A DNA stretch of 64,000 bases from NCBI GenBank assembly GCA_947396885.1, contig OX377206.1, forward strand, positions 85,557,960 to 85,621,959. Reading direction: 5' to 3'. The position numbers and the translations under genes are program-made. The stretch's first letter is position 1, and each line of letters starts with the position of its first letter. This DNA is from Heligmosomoides polygyrus polygyrus (lineage: Eukaryota; Nematoda; Chromadorea; Rhabditida; Heligmosomidae). Below are positions 42,584 to 53,385 of this stretch, piece by piece. The notes beneath the pieces were generated by a model, which did not search any database, was not told where the DNA came from, and saw only the letters and a list, made by a program, of their open reading frames with translations.

Positions 42584-43502
42584 AATACTTATAAATTTCT
42601 GGACGAAGCTGCTATTCACATTGAGGATAATCAAAAATGAACTCTCACGTTATTTCTGGCTCAAAGTGATCAAAACAGTCTTTAAATTCTCTTGACAAAA
42701 TGTAGGCGTTAATTGTCTTCTTCATGTGGCTTACTGCTCTCCTATCTGCAATCATACGTATCTTCGATTGCACGTTCGTGTCTTTGTTATCAGGATAACG
42801 ATCGGTGGTGGTTGCTTGATCAGTGGTGTCAGGAAAATTTAGCTTATTTCCGTGAAAAAAATGAAAGGGAAATCAAGTGATTGCCTTTAAAGTGCCAGCT
42901 AGATTCAAATTCTCCTCACGAACTGCACATGCACATCGTCCTTACTTCGCACTGAAAAAAAGGCTTTCAAATGAAGGTACAATTGTTTTAAATTAGACCA
43001 CCTTTTATAAAAGTTGAAATATGTCTTCGGCTAAAAAGCACTTTTACTTTCCCTAGCACTTTATTGGTCTGGATAAGGAGTCCAAAAAGGATTACACTGT
43101 TTGAATAGTTACACTATTGTCATTCCCTCAGCCACATAGAAGTTCCCAACGTTATATTGTTGTGCAAAAAAAGCAAGAATTTTCCGGCTGAAGAGATTGC
43201 GCCGTTCAGTATCCTCTACTCACTCCATTCAGTATATCTCTGTGTCTACCTGAATGACAGTAGCTGCTCTTAATTGCTGTTTACGTGTAACTGCGTGAGA
43301 GAAATTTGAGAATTTTCCATACATACCATTGATTCCTTCTATTTCTTCCATTCCTAATCGAACAGAATTTTCGTTATCAATTATTAATATTCATGACACA
43401 GTGGACAGAAGCGCGGCGCATTCTCGTCATGTAGTGAACCAGTATTTTTTCAGTCTGTGACTCGTTCCGAAAAAGTTTCCGTTACTAAAAGAATAACATT
43501 TT
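42584..43502. other. No feature recognised
   Basis: Intergenic AT-rich sequence. Confidence 0.5.
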
Positions 43503-43590
43503 TGTGAGCGACGAACGTTGCGTCCGATGAAACAGCGGTTCGAGTCTCTCCTGGCGCTAGAGTTTTGATCGCAACAATACATCGCTATGA
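43503..43590 (+). repeat. SINE-B copy
   Basis: B box AGCGGTTCGAGTCTCTCCTG, then GCGCTAGAGTTTTGATCGCA and an ACATCGCTATGA-like end. The head side includes CGTTGCGTCCGATGAAAC, as in the 49410 copy. Confidence 0.65.
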
Positions 43591-43764
43591 AAGTTTTACG
43601 AGCATTCAAACACCGTTCGTTTTCCTGGGACATTCTTTATAGATCATCAAATTTTTAATGAAACCGGGTGGTTTATTCAGATCGAATTTTGTTCGACGTT
43701 CCTTAAGCGTGTCTACTTCAATTTCAAAGGTGTGGTTTAGAAATGGAAAGCTTCGTTGTGGCCT

Positions 43765-44050
43765 GGGCGCGTCGTAGCGCAGCTAGAGGAGGGGCCTTTT
43801 GATGCGGGACCCGATTCCAGGTTCTCGGTTCGGATTTTCCGCTCAGGCCAACTAAGCCTTCCAACCCTTAGGGATGCTGAATTGTCGCCAAGCTTTTCTG
43901 GGAAGGATATAACACTGACTTGTCCATCAGATGGCCGCTGCGAATACTACATATAGTTTAGGCCCCTTCAAACTGCTTCGGCGACATTCCATAGGATCAA
44001 GTGCGTAGCGTATCCCATCAATGGTTGAATAACGCCAGTCACTATCTTCA
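43765..44050 (+). repeat. SINE-A copy, diverged
   Basis: Head GGGCGCGTCGTAGCGCAGCT and B box GGTTCGGATTTTCCGCTC are clear. The tail is reduced to AACGCCAGTCACTATC. Confidence 0.85.
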
Positions 44051-44337
44051 CCTAAGTCTATTTTAGCTTAAAGATTCTCTAAGACCGATTTGAAAACGGT
44101 ACAAGAGCCACCAAATTTTAAAAAAATTGCTTTATATTTTGAAAGAATTTGCAAACAGATGCATTCAAAGTTCACTATTCTCGGATATTATGTCGTTAAG
44201 GGTGTCTAGCACTTTGGGATGTGCCACCAACTATAACGTTGGTAGGCTTAATCACAACTGTATATTTCTTCTTCGTCAGTAGGGTGCTTTCGTCATTTGA
44301 GAAGATTCGTAAAAAGCATACCGTTCCGTCAAGTTAA

Positions 44338-44642
44338 ATGATAAGGATAAAGGACGGTGTTACTCAATCCCTTATGGGATGCGCTACGCATTCTACTTCC
44401 AATTCTACTTCAACGGGATGTCGCAGTGGCGAATGCGTATTTGGCCGTATAATGACTTGTGGTGGCCAACTGATGAATAGAATAAGTCAGTGCTTTACCC
44501 TTGCCAGACAAGTCCGGTACCAATTCACAAGCTTCGCAGATATCGAGACTTGGCTGGAATGGTCGTGAAATCCGAATCAGGAACCTGGTATCGGGTGCTC
44601 GCGACAGCCGGCACCACCTCCGACTGCGCTACACTCGCCCCT
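44338..44642 (-). repeat. SINE-A copy with perfect 10 bp target duplication
   Basis: GTCAAGTTAA flanks both ends (44328-44337 and 44643-44652). The antisense tail is ATGATAAGGATAAAGGACGG. A short internal duplication of the TTCTACTTC block is seen at 44390-44415. Confidence 0.95.
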
Positions 44643-44652
44643 GTCAAGTTAA

Positions 44653-45177
44653 GCTTTCAACAAGTAAAAAACTCCTGCAATTCTATATGAGTCCATAACA
44701 CTTAGTTGCTTTAGACGTTTCCCGAAGTGTAGTTGCTAGTTTTATCTATTTAGTAGTTAGTGGCACACTCTGCGGTTTCTTATTGTTTGGCTGTTTTCTT
44801 TTGCTGTTTTACCAGTTCTACCAGGCTCTGGGAAAAAATGCTAGGTTTTTGGCAATGAATAATAGGAATAATGCCAATCTAATGGTTATTCGTAATAACC
44901 TGAGGGACTTCTGAATTGAATGGACTTCTGAATAGCAGGACTTCTCAAAATTATTGAACTCATAAAATTTAGAAAAAGGAATTTAAGACTAGAAAATACG
45001 CTAATAATTAGAGAATACGCTTTTGTTTTTAAAGCTTATTTTTTTAATTAAACTTGAAAATAATTGTTACGGATTTTTCTTGCATATTGTAACACACGAA
45101 TATAATCGTGTAAAAAAATAATAATATTTTCGTATGTAACGCTGTAAGAACGTGCTTCATGAACGCCAGACGAGCGC
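44653..45177. other. No feature recognised
   Basis: AT-rich intergenic sequence. Confidence 0.5.
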
Positions 45178-45534
45178 TTGGGAGTCGTTTCCGTGCCGAC
45201 TAAGCAAGCGGCTGCGAGGAAGCAACCTTTCAATGAGCTAATAGGATCACACGACGTCGACGAAGACGACGACGATGAGCGCCTGGATGCAGCGAAGCTG
45301 GTGAAGGAGGCCAATTGTTATTTTGGACCCTTAGTCAATTGCCCCAGAATTGAAATGCTGAAATGGAAAACCCGCGCGACCCTCCCCAGATCGGCCTCCA
45401 TATTCGGTGGCACTTCCCATGACATGTTTGCTAATCCTTTGCCCTATTACGGCAGTCTGACCTCGAGTTTGCACCTTGGAAATGTGCTGTTAAGTCGTTT
45501 GCATTCTCCTGCTGCAAATTTTCATAATTATTGA
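45178..45534 (+). CDS. Open reading frame of unknown function, candidate exon
   Basis: A 118-codon frame with no stop, ending TGA at 45534. It contains PTKQAAARKQPFNELIGSHD, an acidic run VDEDDDDERLDAAKLVKEAN and MLKWKTRATLPRSASIFGGT then SHDMFANPLPYYGSL. Composition is protein-like and GC-richer than its flanks. A stop precedes it, with AG dinucleotides at 45166 and 45170 as possible acceptors. No family was recognised; it may be one exon of a larger gene. Confidence 0.4.
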   Translation: MGVVSVPTKQAAARKQPFNELIGSHDVDEDDDDERLDAAKLVKEANCYFGPLVNCPRIEMLKWKTRATLPRSASIFGGTSHDMFANPLPYYGSLTSSLHLGNVLLSRLHSPAANFHNY

Positions 45535-45651
45535 TTTTTCCAGTCTGCCTGTAGCAGAAAATTAGTCTAGTGGCAGTGACTATTTCAAAAACGTCTACTT
45601 ATTAATGCGCCGATGTAAACAACCTAGCACTGTTCATAGAAATAAGTCTAT

Positions 45652-45945
45652 AAAGGATAAAAAGGATAAAGGACGGCATTACTCAATCTCTTTTGGGATG
45701 CGCCACTCATTACTTCTACGGGATGTCGTGGATGCAATTTGAAGGCATATTTGGACATACAATGACTTGCGGTGGCCAGCCGATGAACAAGTCAGCGCTT
45801 TATCCTTCCCAAACAAGTCTGGTACCAATTTACCGACCCCCGAGGGATGGAGGGCTTGGTTGGACTGGGCGGGAAATCTGAACCAGGAACCTGGTATCGG
45901 GTGCACGCGACAGGCGGTGCCTCCTCCGACTGCGCTACACGCGCC
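45652..45945 (-). repeat. SINE-A copy
   Basis: The tail AAAGGATAAAAAGGATAAAG is at the left and the head side GCGCTACACGCGCC at the right. Flanks TAAGTCTATAA and TAAATCTGTAA could be an 11 bp duplication with two changes. Confidence 0.93.
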
Positions 45946-46352
45946 GAGCAGTAAATCTGTAACCAATATGTTGCTTTCGATTGATATTTAGTGTGTCATT
46001 GTCTGGTTGCAATTAGCGAACCTGAGATAGAATCCTTTTGCACTTTCTGTTCAATGGGCGCTGTTGCTTGTGGTGTTTTGTGAACCAGCCCGTTATAAAA
46101 GCATCCAACGAAACCCACACTGCCGCATCTCCGTCTCCCTGAAAAAGTCTACAGGGGTTTGTAATCTCTTCTAGTCTTATAAGTATAACACGTGTAGAAA
46201 AAATTATTAAAATTTCACATTTTGCATGCCGTATCCCCTTTTTGCCGATGGGTGAAATACATTTTTTCAATTCTAAACTTTCTTACAGAAGAAATTTATT
46301 TGAACCCTCTTAGGTAGTGCATTGTTTACTCTGCAGTCTGTTTTGTTTTCTA

Positions 46353-47239
46353 TTAGCTTGGTGAAAAAATCTTGACTCAAAAATTTTGAAAATTTTTCAA
46401 GGAACTTCTAAGGACTGTGTGGTGCTATGTAGTTGTAGCACAAACATTATAGAATATTTCGCATACATGGCGATTTGCATCTGAGGGCATATAAATACTA
46501 CGACTGCAGTTAAGTTTGACTGACTCCGTGAATCAGACAAGGCTTTGCGACTGACTATCACTCAGTCCTTCCTTGTTCGTTTTCGTAATAAGGACTTTCT
46601 CAGGAATGTCGTCACGGGAGAATCCCTGGTCTTCCTCGTTAACCATCCTCGGATGGGCCAGTGGCTCCCTCAAGGATAACCACAACCTCAAGGCGGACAT
46701 CCACCAGAGGAACGTAATGCTGTGCTGTTGATGAGATTCTGGAGCAACGCTCTATCGTGAGCTTCCTGACGACAGCATCGCAGTAACAGCGAACATCTCC
46801 GCTACACAGCTGCAGAAGCTGAGCGAGGCCATGTCGCGCAAACGGCGGGGCAGAGGGATGTTTACCTTCTTCACGACAATGCTCGCCCAATACGTTCAAA
46901 GGTGGTCTCCCCAGAAGTTGCAGGAGCTTAGGTAGGAGGTGCTGCCCCACCCACTCGCCAGATCTTGCGCCATCGGACTACCATTCTTCCGAGCTCTCGA
47001 GCAATAACTGAGGGATACGTGCTTCGACGACCAAACCGAACTGGAATCCGAGGTGGAGCACTTATTCGAGTCACAGCTGACTTCATTCTGGAAGAAAGGA
47101 TTTCATGATCTTCCTGTCAGATGGCAAAAGGTTGTAGATGTAAATGGTAATTGTTTTTTAGATTAAAGTCGCTCACAAGAGAAACAATAAAATTTTGAAA
47201 AAAAATTACGTGTGGTGCAAGACTTTTTCACCAACCTAA
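46353..47239 (+). mobile_element. Deleted mariner element
   Basis: The left terminus TTAGCTTGGTGAAAAAATCT mirrors the right terminus AGACTTTTTCACCAACCTAA, with TA on both sides (46351-46352 and 47240-47241). At 887 bp it is shorter than a full element. Inside, about 46560-47160, a transposase relic reads VFLVNHPRMGQWLPQG, QKLSEAMSRKRRGRGMFTFF, SPQKLQELR and KKGFHDLPVRWQKVVDVNGN. The N-terminal half is gone and several stops are present. Confidence 0.88.
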
Positions 47240-48337
47240 TATAAAAGGGTAATGGTGATCATAAAAAAGACGGTGGAAGCAGCAGCTTAAAACAAATTAA
47301 AAATGCCTGCAAAAATATCTTCTTCAAAGGCAGCTGCAATTTTTTAAGTTAATTTCGCTACTCTACATATAAAGTGTCTCAACAATTTATGAGGCACAAA
47401 ATGTTTCTGAAAACGAGCAGACCTGCCGGGGGTGCGAATTTCCTGGTTTTCAATTATGTTTGCACATAGACGTCTACATGAGTTGTTGACATTTTTATAG
47501 ACGGCTTCCTGATTCTCGTTGTGAATAGTAGGTGAGCATCGTGCGAAGAATCTGATAGCGTACAGCAAATTTTTCTCATTAATTTAGAGTCCTGCATACG
47601 ATTCAAAGCTTAGGGAATCTAACAATTGAAGAAATTATGGAACCATTTCATGAATTCTCATGAATAACTCATGGATACGAAGGTGCAATATCCATTACCG
47701 TCGCCGAGTCTCATTACTCTTAATTGTTGTGATTGTTTACCGATAACCGAAACTCTAAAGTAGGCAATCCTTGTCAAATTGCCGCACTGTTATTGTTTGA
47801 ACGGACTGAGGGCTAATAATGGACAAAAACTGTGATCAATCATGTGCTCCACATTCTTCCTACGTCCTCCGTTCATGCCATTTTATTCACAACATTGTTT
47901 CGTTTGGTTTGGGTTCGAGCTGGTGGTGGTAGTTGTCGTCGTCCAAATCCGAACGTGTTCCGAGTATTCCGAGCTGACATTTGAAATGATGACTGGCTAC
48001 AGCCTTCGTCACACCGCCTAAATCCTAGTTCTCTTCGTCATTAATTTCCGTAAAAAAATTTCGTTTTTTCCTTGTATGATTAATCCCCTTTTTCTTAGAG
48101 GGTTCTACTGTTACACTTTTTTAAAAATTAGTGTGCAATCTTTCAATATAGTCCTATCTTTTAATGTGGGATTATACTGAATAAAAATTATTAGAAACTA
48201 TTATGACTATTTTATCTTATTTCATTGCATCAGTGATTCGAATACACACTTTAGACAGTACAATTCCCATTCTTAGCTACCCACCTTCAAACCGAGATAA
48301 TAGAGTTTCAAGTAAGCCTGGTGAAACCCGTCTAATA
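47240..48337. other. No feature recognised
   Basis: AT-rich intergenic sequence; a small open frame on the minus strand (47344-47568) has no support. Confidence 0.5.
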
Positions 48338-49231
48338 TTAGGTTGGCAACTAATTTCGTGGACTCTCAAGAATCTTCAGCAAAAGTATTTACTAACGAAT
48401 AACTAATGACAAACTTTGATTAAAATAAGATCCCTCGGAAAGCAGAAGTGCTTCCCATATATCACGTAGCTGGTCTATTCCACGGCCATAGAATTATTGT
48501 GCTTTTAAGGCCAAGAATCTTTGGAGGTGCATTTTGACCCGGTCCACATTATTGAATCGTCTTCCAACCAAGAAGTGCTGCACCGAACTAAAAATGTGGT
48601 AGTCACTCGGCGTAAGGTCTGGGCTGTAAGGTGGGTGAGTTTGACGCTCCCAGTCAAGGTCTTCTATTTTTTGAGGCGTCCGGTTCGCTACGTTCCCTCC
48701 GTTTGGTGGTGTCAAGAAGGTATTAACTTCTGGGAGCTCGTCAAGAACGGTTCCAGCATTAATGCTGTAATCTACTATTCTCAACCCGGCCGCGCGCAGG
48801 CTGAACTCCGCTGGAATCGGTTCAGACAGATTTTCAGTGGCGGAATTATCTATCAGCAAGATAACGCCAGATCACACGTCACGAATCGGGAGCTTCAAAA
48901 AATCGAAGACCTTAGCTGGGAGCGTCTAACTCACCCACCTTACAGCACAGGCTGTGCGCCAAATGACTAGCACCTTTATAGCTCGCTGCAGCACTTCTTG
49001 GTTGGAGGACGATTTATTAATGTGGACCATGTCAAAATGCACCTCCAAGGAATCTTGGCTTCAAAAGCACAAGAATTCTACAGCTGTGGAATAGACCAGC
49101 TATCTAATAAATGGGAAGCAGTCCCGCGTTCCAATAGATCTTACTTTGGTTAAAAACTGTTATTTGTTATTTGTTTATGAACACTTTTGTTGAAGGCGCT
49201 TGAGAGCCCACGAAATTAGTTGCCAACCTAA
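48338..49231. mobile_element. Palindromic mariner derivative (two inverted 3' ends)
   Basis: Terminal repeats TTAGGTTGGCAACTAATTTC (from 48338) and its mirror (to 49231) are flanked by TA. Unusually, both halves encode the same C-terminal transposase segment in opposite directions. On the minus strand (48494-48710) it reads KIEDLDWERQTHPPYSPDLT then PSDYHIFSSVQHFLVGRRF. On the plus strand (48860-49100) it reads KIEDLSWERLTHPPYST then LQHFLVGGRFINVDHVKMHL. The arms are about 360 bp. The central 150 bp or so is present once, on the plus strand (GGIIYQQDNARSHV upstream). A transcript across it would fold into a long hairpin. Confidence 0.88.
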
Positions 49232-49409
49232 TAAGTTCTAGATAAGGTGTTATTTTAAAAAATTGAGGGAAATATAATAATAAAATAATAACATAAGGAA
49301 TGTTCCAGAATTAAAACACTAGCTGTATATCCACAGAATTTATTATTTATAGCTAAGATAATGTTTCCAAAATTATTTTAAAGTGCAATAAAAGGAAAAT
49401 CTTTCATAA

Positions 49410-49506
49410 CGATGATTTGTCGCGATCAAAACTTTTAGCGCCAGGCGGGACTCGAACCCGCACCTCGATCGGTCCCACGAAGTGTGGATGTTGCGTTCGA
49501 TCAAAA
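49410..49506 (-). repeat. SINE-B copy, antisense member of a head-to-head pair
   Basis: On the minus strand: CGGGTTCGAGTCCCGCCTGG (canonical B box), then CGCTAAAAGTTTTGATCGCG. The head is TTTTGATCGAACGCAACATC. It abuts the oppositely oriented copy at 49507. Confidence 0.7.
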
Positions 49507-49608
49507 GGCGCCGGTGGTGTAATGGCGTAGAGCATTCACGCCCGGTTAGAGGGGGTGGGGGTTCGAGTCTCGCCTGGCGTAGAAGTTTTGATCGCAACAA
49601 AACATTGT
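49507..49608 (+). repeat. SINE-B copy with clear A and B boxes
   Basis: The A-box-like TGGTGTAATGG (49515-49525) and B box GGTTCGAGTCT (49560-49570) are spaced as in tRNA genes. GGCGCC near the start can pair with CTGGCG after the B box. The family tail AGAAGTTTTGATCGCAACAA follows. A tRNA fold with a normal anticodon arm is not evident, so this is a SINE head rather than a tRNA gene. Confidence 0.7.
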
Positions 49609-50512
49609 TATGACAGCTCACAACCTCGATATCAGCCACTTGAGGCTTAAAGAAACTAATTTGAAAATCTTGCAGTTTTTCAAAGTGATGGATTCCTCCT
49701 GTATCCTCCAGTGGGATCCATGCAAACCTACAGTTCAGTAGAAATAATCGATAAACACCCTCTTCTGTGCATTTTTACGTAAACAGCTTTCATACAATCA
49801 ATCAGATAAATTTCGCGAACTGCTGGACAAGCAGAATCGCTTCGCATGGCGTCTAGAAGATTCCTGTATGGCTATAAGGGCTTGGTAGGTTTGGTAGCTG
49901 TTCTGTGGGACTCTTTTTGGATAATCTTGCAATCGTTATTTCTTTATTTATACGTGGAGATACATGCAAAAAATAGAACAAACAGAACATGTATAATACA
50001 TTAAGAACCAGGGCAGAACGAATAAAGCATTATTGTTAGGTACAGACGACAGACAGCAGCAACAGTGGGGAGTAAACTATTAAGGAACAGCCTGAAGATA
50101 CCTCTTAACAAGTTTTATGTATTGCCTTAATGGTTTTGATAAGATGTTTCTCTTAGAAAATTGAAATTCGAAATTCGGATCCTGCTCTGTGAAAAATGTC
50201 AACCATATATTACTTCTGGCTTTTGAAATTTGAATCTTTATCTGACCACTTCTAGCATCTGTTATTTATTAATTAATTATGTAATCTTCTTGGCACATCC
50301 TGCATAGGAGAGGTTATCCGTTGTTGTTTAATCATTTATTCGAACATTTATTTTGAACTTTTTATAGCATGTCATGAAAGACACCTCCGTTAATTTGTAG
50401 AGTACTCAGTTTGATTTGAAAGCAGGCCAGTTTGGAAAGGCGTCCACTTTAAAGTGATACCGGTATAGCCACGTGTTGCTTCGAATTCAACAACTCATAA
50501 CTCATCTGACAA
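49609..50512. other. No gene recognised
   Basis: Contains a TTATTTCTTTATTTATACGT run near 49940, related to similar TTTA-ended blocks elsewhere. Otherwise AT-rich, up to the small gene at 50529. Confidence 0.45.
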
Positions 50513-50518
50513 TTTCAG
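50513..50518 (+). promoter_or_regulatory. Probable spliced-leader acceptor (TTTCAG)
   Basis: TTTCAG preceded by CTGACAA lies 10 nt upstream of the ATG at 50529. No plausible upstream exon or donor was noticed. A close acceptor with a very short leader is what nematode spliced-leader addition produces; the assignment is inference from position and consensus. Confidence 0.5.
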
Positions 50519-50528
50519 GTAATACACA

Positions 50529-50741
50529 ATGTTGAAAACTCTTTTTATGGCGCTGCTTGCTGTACTAATCGCTGGTCTAATCGTCGATGCACGGTTTCTG
50601 GTAAGTTACGCTTTCCTTTTGCGTTATGCCATCTGTTTGTTGTTGAATAATTATGAATAATAGCTATTCATTGATGAAGAATTGAATTTAACTAGGTCTT
50701 TCCCAACAATGGAAAGGGAGTTAATGAATTTGTTCGACTAG
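50529..50741 (+). CDS. Small secreted peptide gene, two exons
   Basis: Exon 1 (50529-50600) is 24 codons: MLKTLFMALLAVLIAGLIVD then ARFL. It forms a clear hydrophobic signal peptide with likely cleavage after DA. It ends at a consensus donor CTG|gtaagt. A 96 nt intron ends at TTTAACTAG (50696). Exon 2 (50697-50741) continues in phase 0 as VFPTMERELMNLFD and stops at TAG. The mature peptide would be about 16 residues, without cysteines or dibasic sites. The exon 2 acceptor is weaker than consensus, and a later acceptor (for example TTCTGGTCAG near 51386) could give a different C-terminus. No family was recognised. Confidence 0.55.
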
Positions 50742-50776
50742 AAGGCAATCCTTCCTTTGCGGTTCAGTCAACCTAG

Positions 50777-51544
50777 ATTTTTAGTTGCGTAATTGGATGC
50801 GGCTTTGTTTTCCTCACCATGTACAGCAAACTCGGGCTGATAGATAGGCTGACGAATTATATGAGTGTTTCACAGAATTTCGTGACTCATCTCCATTCTC
50901 GTTGCAATTCCTGTTTTTGCTATACGTTGTCGTTTTTCGCTCGTCCACAGCTGCTTAGTTTACCCCTCTCGTTATTGTTCACCGGTAATTTGCGTCTCGT
51001 AAGTCCTTTTCGCTCTATGGAAAATGTCCCAATGAATTAAACATGCGGTTTCTTCATTATCGACAGATTTTACATTCTCGCTGCCATATTAGCATGCATG
51101 AGCAATTAGTCATAAAGGCAATAGAGTATCCACCGATTTACCTGTTATTGCCCATCATGGGTGTGCGTGAATGAAATTCGAAATTTCGAAAATCGTAAAC
51201 CGCAAGTCATAAGAGTCATTTGACATTTAGTGCAGTATAACCGAATTTTTATAGATTTATCTGCTAATGTTGACAAAAAATGATCTAATATTTGTTTATT
51301 TGTCGTGTTATTTTTTACCCATTCCAGGCAGTTTTCTTGCCAAACTTTTTTTCTCTTTTTACTTTCACTTTTCCTTCTGGTCAGGCGAAGGGGAGAGGGT
51401 CCCAAATTAAACTTTACGCGTTTCAAGAAAATTGCAAAAAGCCTTCAATTGCCATTAAATTTCCAACTTCCTAGGAGTTTTTCAAATGCGTAGAGGTCTA
51501 AGATTTAGCAGAAGCAGTCACAAAAAGGCACTATCAGTACAAAA
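50777..51544. other. Downstream of the small gene, no certain feature
   Basis: Two strong acceptor-like sites (ACCCATTCCAG near 51328 and TTCCTTCTGGTCAG near 51386) precede open stretches such as AKGRGSQIKLYAFQENCKKP. They might be alternative last exons of the 50529 gene. Confidence 0.3.
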
Positions 51545-52075
51545 AATTTTGGATATCCGATGCGGATATCTCGGTCCGAATCATCCAAAAATCCTAAGTG
51601 CGCAGAATTGCCTTATCTCATTCATTCAAAAATCCGGGGTTCGAGAAATTGCTGGTATCCGAATCATCCAAAATATATACGACTTATCCGAAAATATGAG
51701 CGCGTGTAGCGCAGTCGAGGAGGCGCCGAGTGTCGCCTGCACCCGATACCAGGTTCCTGGTTCGGATTTTCCGCCCAGGCCCACCAAGCCTTCCATCCCT
51801 CCGGGGTCGGTGAATTGGTACCAGACTTGTCTGGGAAGGATAAAGCGCTGACTTGTTCATCGGCTGGCCACCGCAACTCATTGTATGGCCAAATACGCAT
51901 TCAAGTCGCCACCACGACATCCCGTAGAAGTAGAATGCGTGGCGCATCCCAAAAAGGGATTGAATAACGCCTCCTTTATCCTTTATCCGAAAATCCGGGT
52001 CCGCGAAATTAACGTTAACCGAATCATCCACTTATCCTCCAATTATTCGATTTTCGATCGGATGCAATGTATATC
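51545..52075. repeat. TATCCGAA repeat split by a SINE-A
   Basis: The left part (51545-51697) and right part (51989-52075) together match the 27176 and 38862 copies, including AAAATCCGGG and a GATCGGATGCAATGTATATC end. The SINE lies between them. Confidence 0.75.
51698..51988 (+). repeat. SINE-A copy with 12 bp target duplication
   Basis: TTATCCGAAAAT is present at 51684-51695 and 51983-51994. The right copy overlaps the SINE's own TTTATCC tail, so the exact edge is ambiguous. Head GAGCGCGTGTAGCGCAGTCG and B box are intact. Confidence 0.94.
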
Positions 52076-53107
52076 GTGGAGCCAGATCTCAAAGTTCAGA
52101 CTAAGTGAATTCACTTCCTTTTCTTATGCAAGCTGACGTATCAGAAGTGCACAGTTTCATACTCCAAACCTTAAGCTAAATTACGGGAACAGCGCTTAGG
52201 CTCTGCACCTATCTTATCCTCCGCACGATATCTATTCTATTCACTCGAAGGTTCTCTACCTTTGGTGACAAGGTGTCCCGTGTCAGTATTTTGTCGCTGT
52301 TTTTTTGGACAATATCTTCCTGACCTGGCATCTGAATTGCGGTTTAATTCCTTTCTGGCTTTTCTGACATTCAAGCCGTAAAACTCCACGACACGAAAAT
52401 TGGGCTTCCCTGCTGTCACGGACTTTTCTCACTTTTTTCCATTCTCGTATATTTCACATGTGCTTTAAAACGGCACGTCATTTTTTACGTTAGCGTATTA
52501 AGACGAGAAAAGTGTTTTATTGTCAATGCGAAGGGTTCTTGTTGAGGACTCATTTTTTGTTCTTTTCTTGCTGCCTCTTATCCTTATTTATTTATTTATT
52601 TATTATATTTTCAGAAGGCAAACATTAAAAACAACGCTCAATACTACAAAGCCAAAACAAACACAACATGCAATCAAAATATATACAACGAGTTGGTAAT
52701 CGGTATCACTTGTCGAATTGTCACAAGAAAGATCATATCTAAGTAATGCATTGCTAGCAAACCACTTAAACTGATAAGACCCTTGATTCGTTTTTTCATA
52801 AGTTTGAGGTATGCACTTCCTGCTCTATATAAAAATGAGTTTGCATATAAACCCATTATATATATATATATTCTTTATCCTTTTCTCGCTCTTCTTCTTC
52901 CTTTCTTCAATTTTATCCCTTTTATTATAAAGTTATGTCACGCGCGTATTTTTATTTATTTATTTATTTAATATTTATTTATTACTAGCGAGACGCCGTA
53001 GCCTTCCTTCGCCTATGCATTTCTTGTTTTATTTTGCATCGGCACAAAACTTGCTAGACTGAAGCCAATCCCAATCTTTCAGTATAAACTTTTTGCGAGA
53101 TTTATTC
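52076..53107. other. Low-complexity AT-rich region
   Basis: Includes TTATTTATTTATTTATTTATT at about 52584-52604, a TA dinucleotide run at 52858-52871 and another TTTA run at 52950-52985. Frames here are composition artefacts. Confidence 0.6.
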
Positions 53108-53385
53108 GGGCGCGTTGTTGCGCAGTCGGAGGAGGCGCCGTCTGTCGCGTGCACCCGATACCAGTTTCCTGGTTCGGATTTCCCGCTCAGGTCAACTTTC
53201 CACCTTCCATCCTTCTGGGGTCGGTGAATCGGTACCAGACTTGTCTGGGAAGGATAGAGCGCTGACTAGCTCATCGGCTGACTACCACAAGTCACTGCAT
53301 GGCCAAATCGCCTCCACGACATCCCATAGAAATAGAATGCGTAGCGCATCCTAAAAGGGATTGAGTAACACCGTCCTTTATCTTT
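53108..53385 (+). repeat. SINE-A copy
   Basis: Head GGGCGCGTTGTTGCGCAGTC, B box GGTTCGGATTTCCCGC, and tail CCGTCCTTTATC. About 15 bp is lost near the AAATACGCATTC block. Confidence 0.92.

Noticed and set aside
49507..49580. Genuine tRNA gene
   Set aside because: The A and B boxes are tRNA-like, but no regular anticodon arm forms and the unit is repeated with a common 3' extension, so it is a SINE head.
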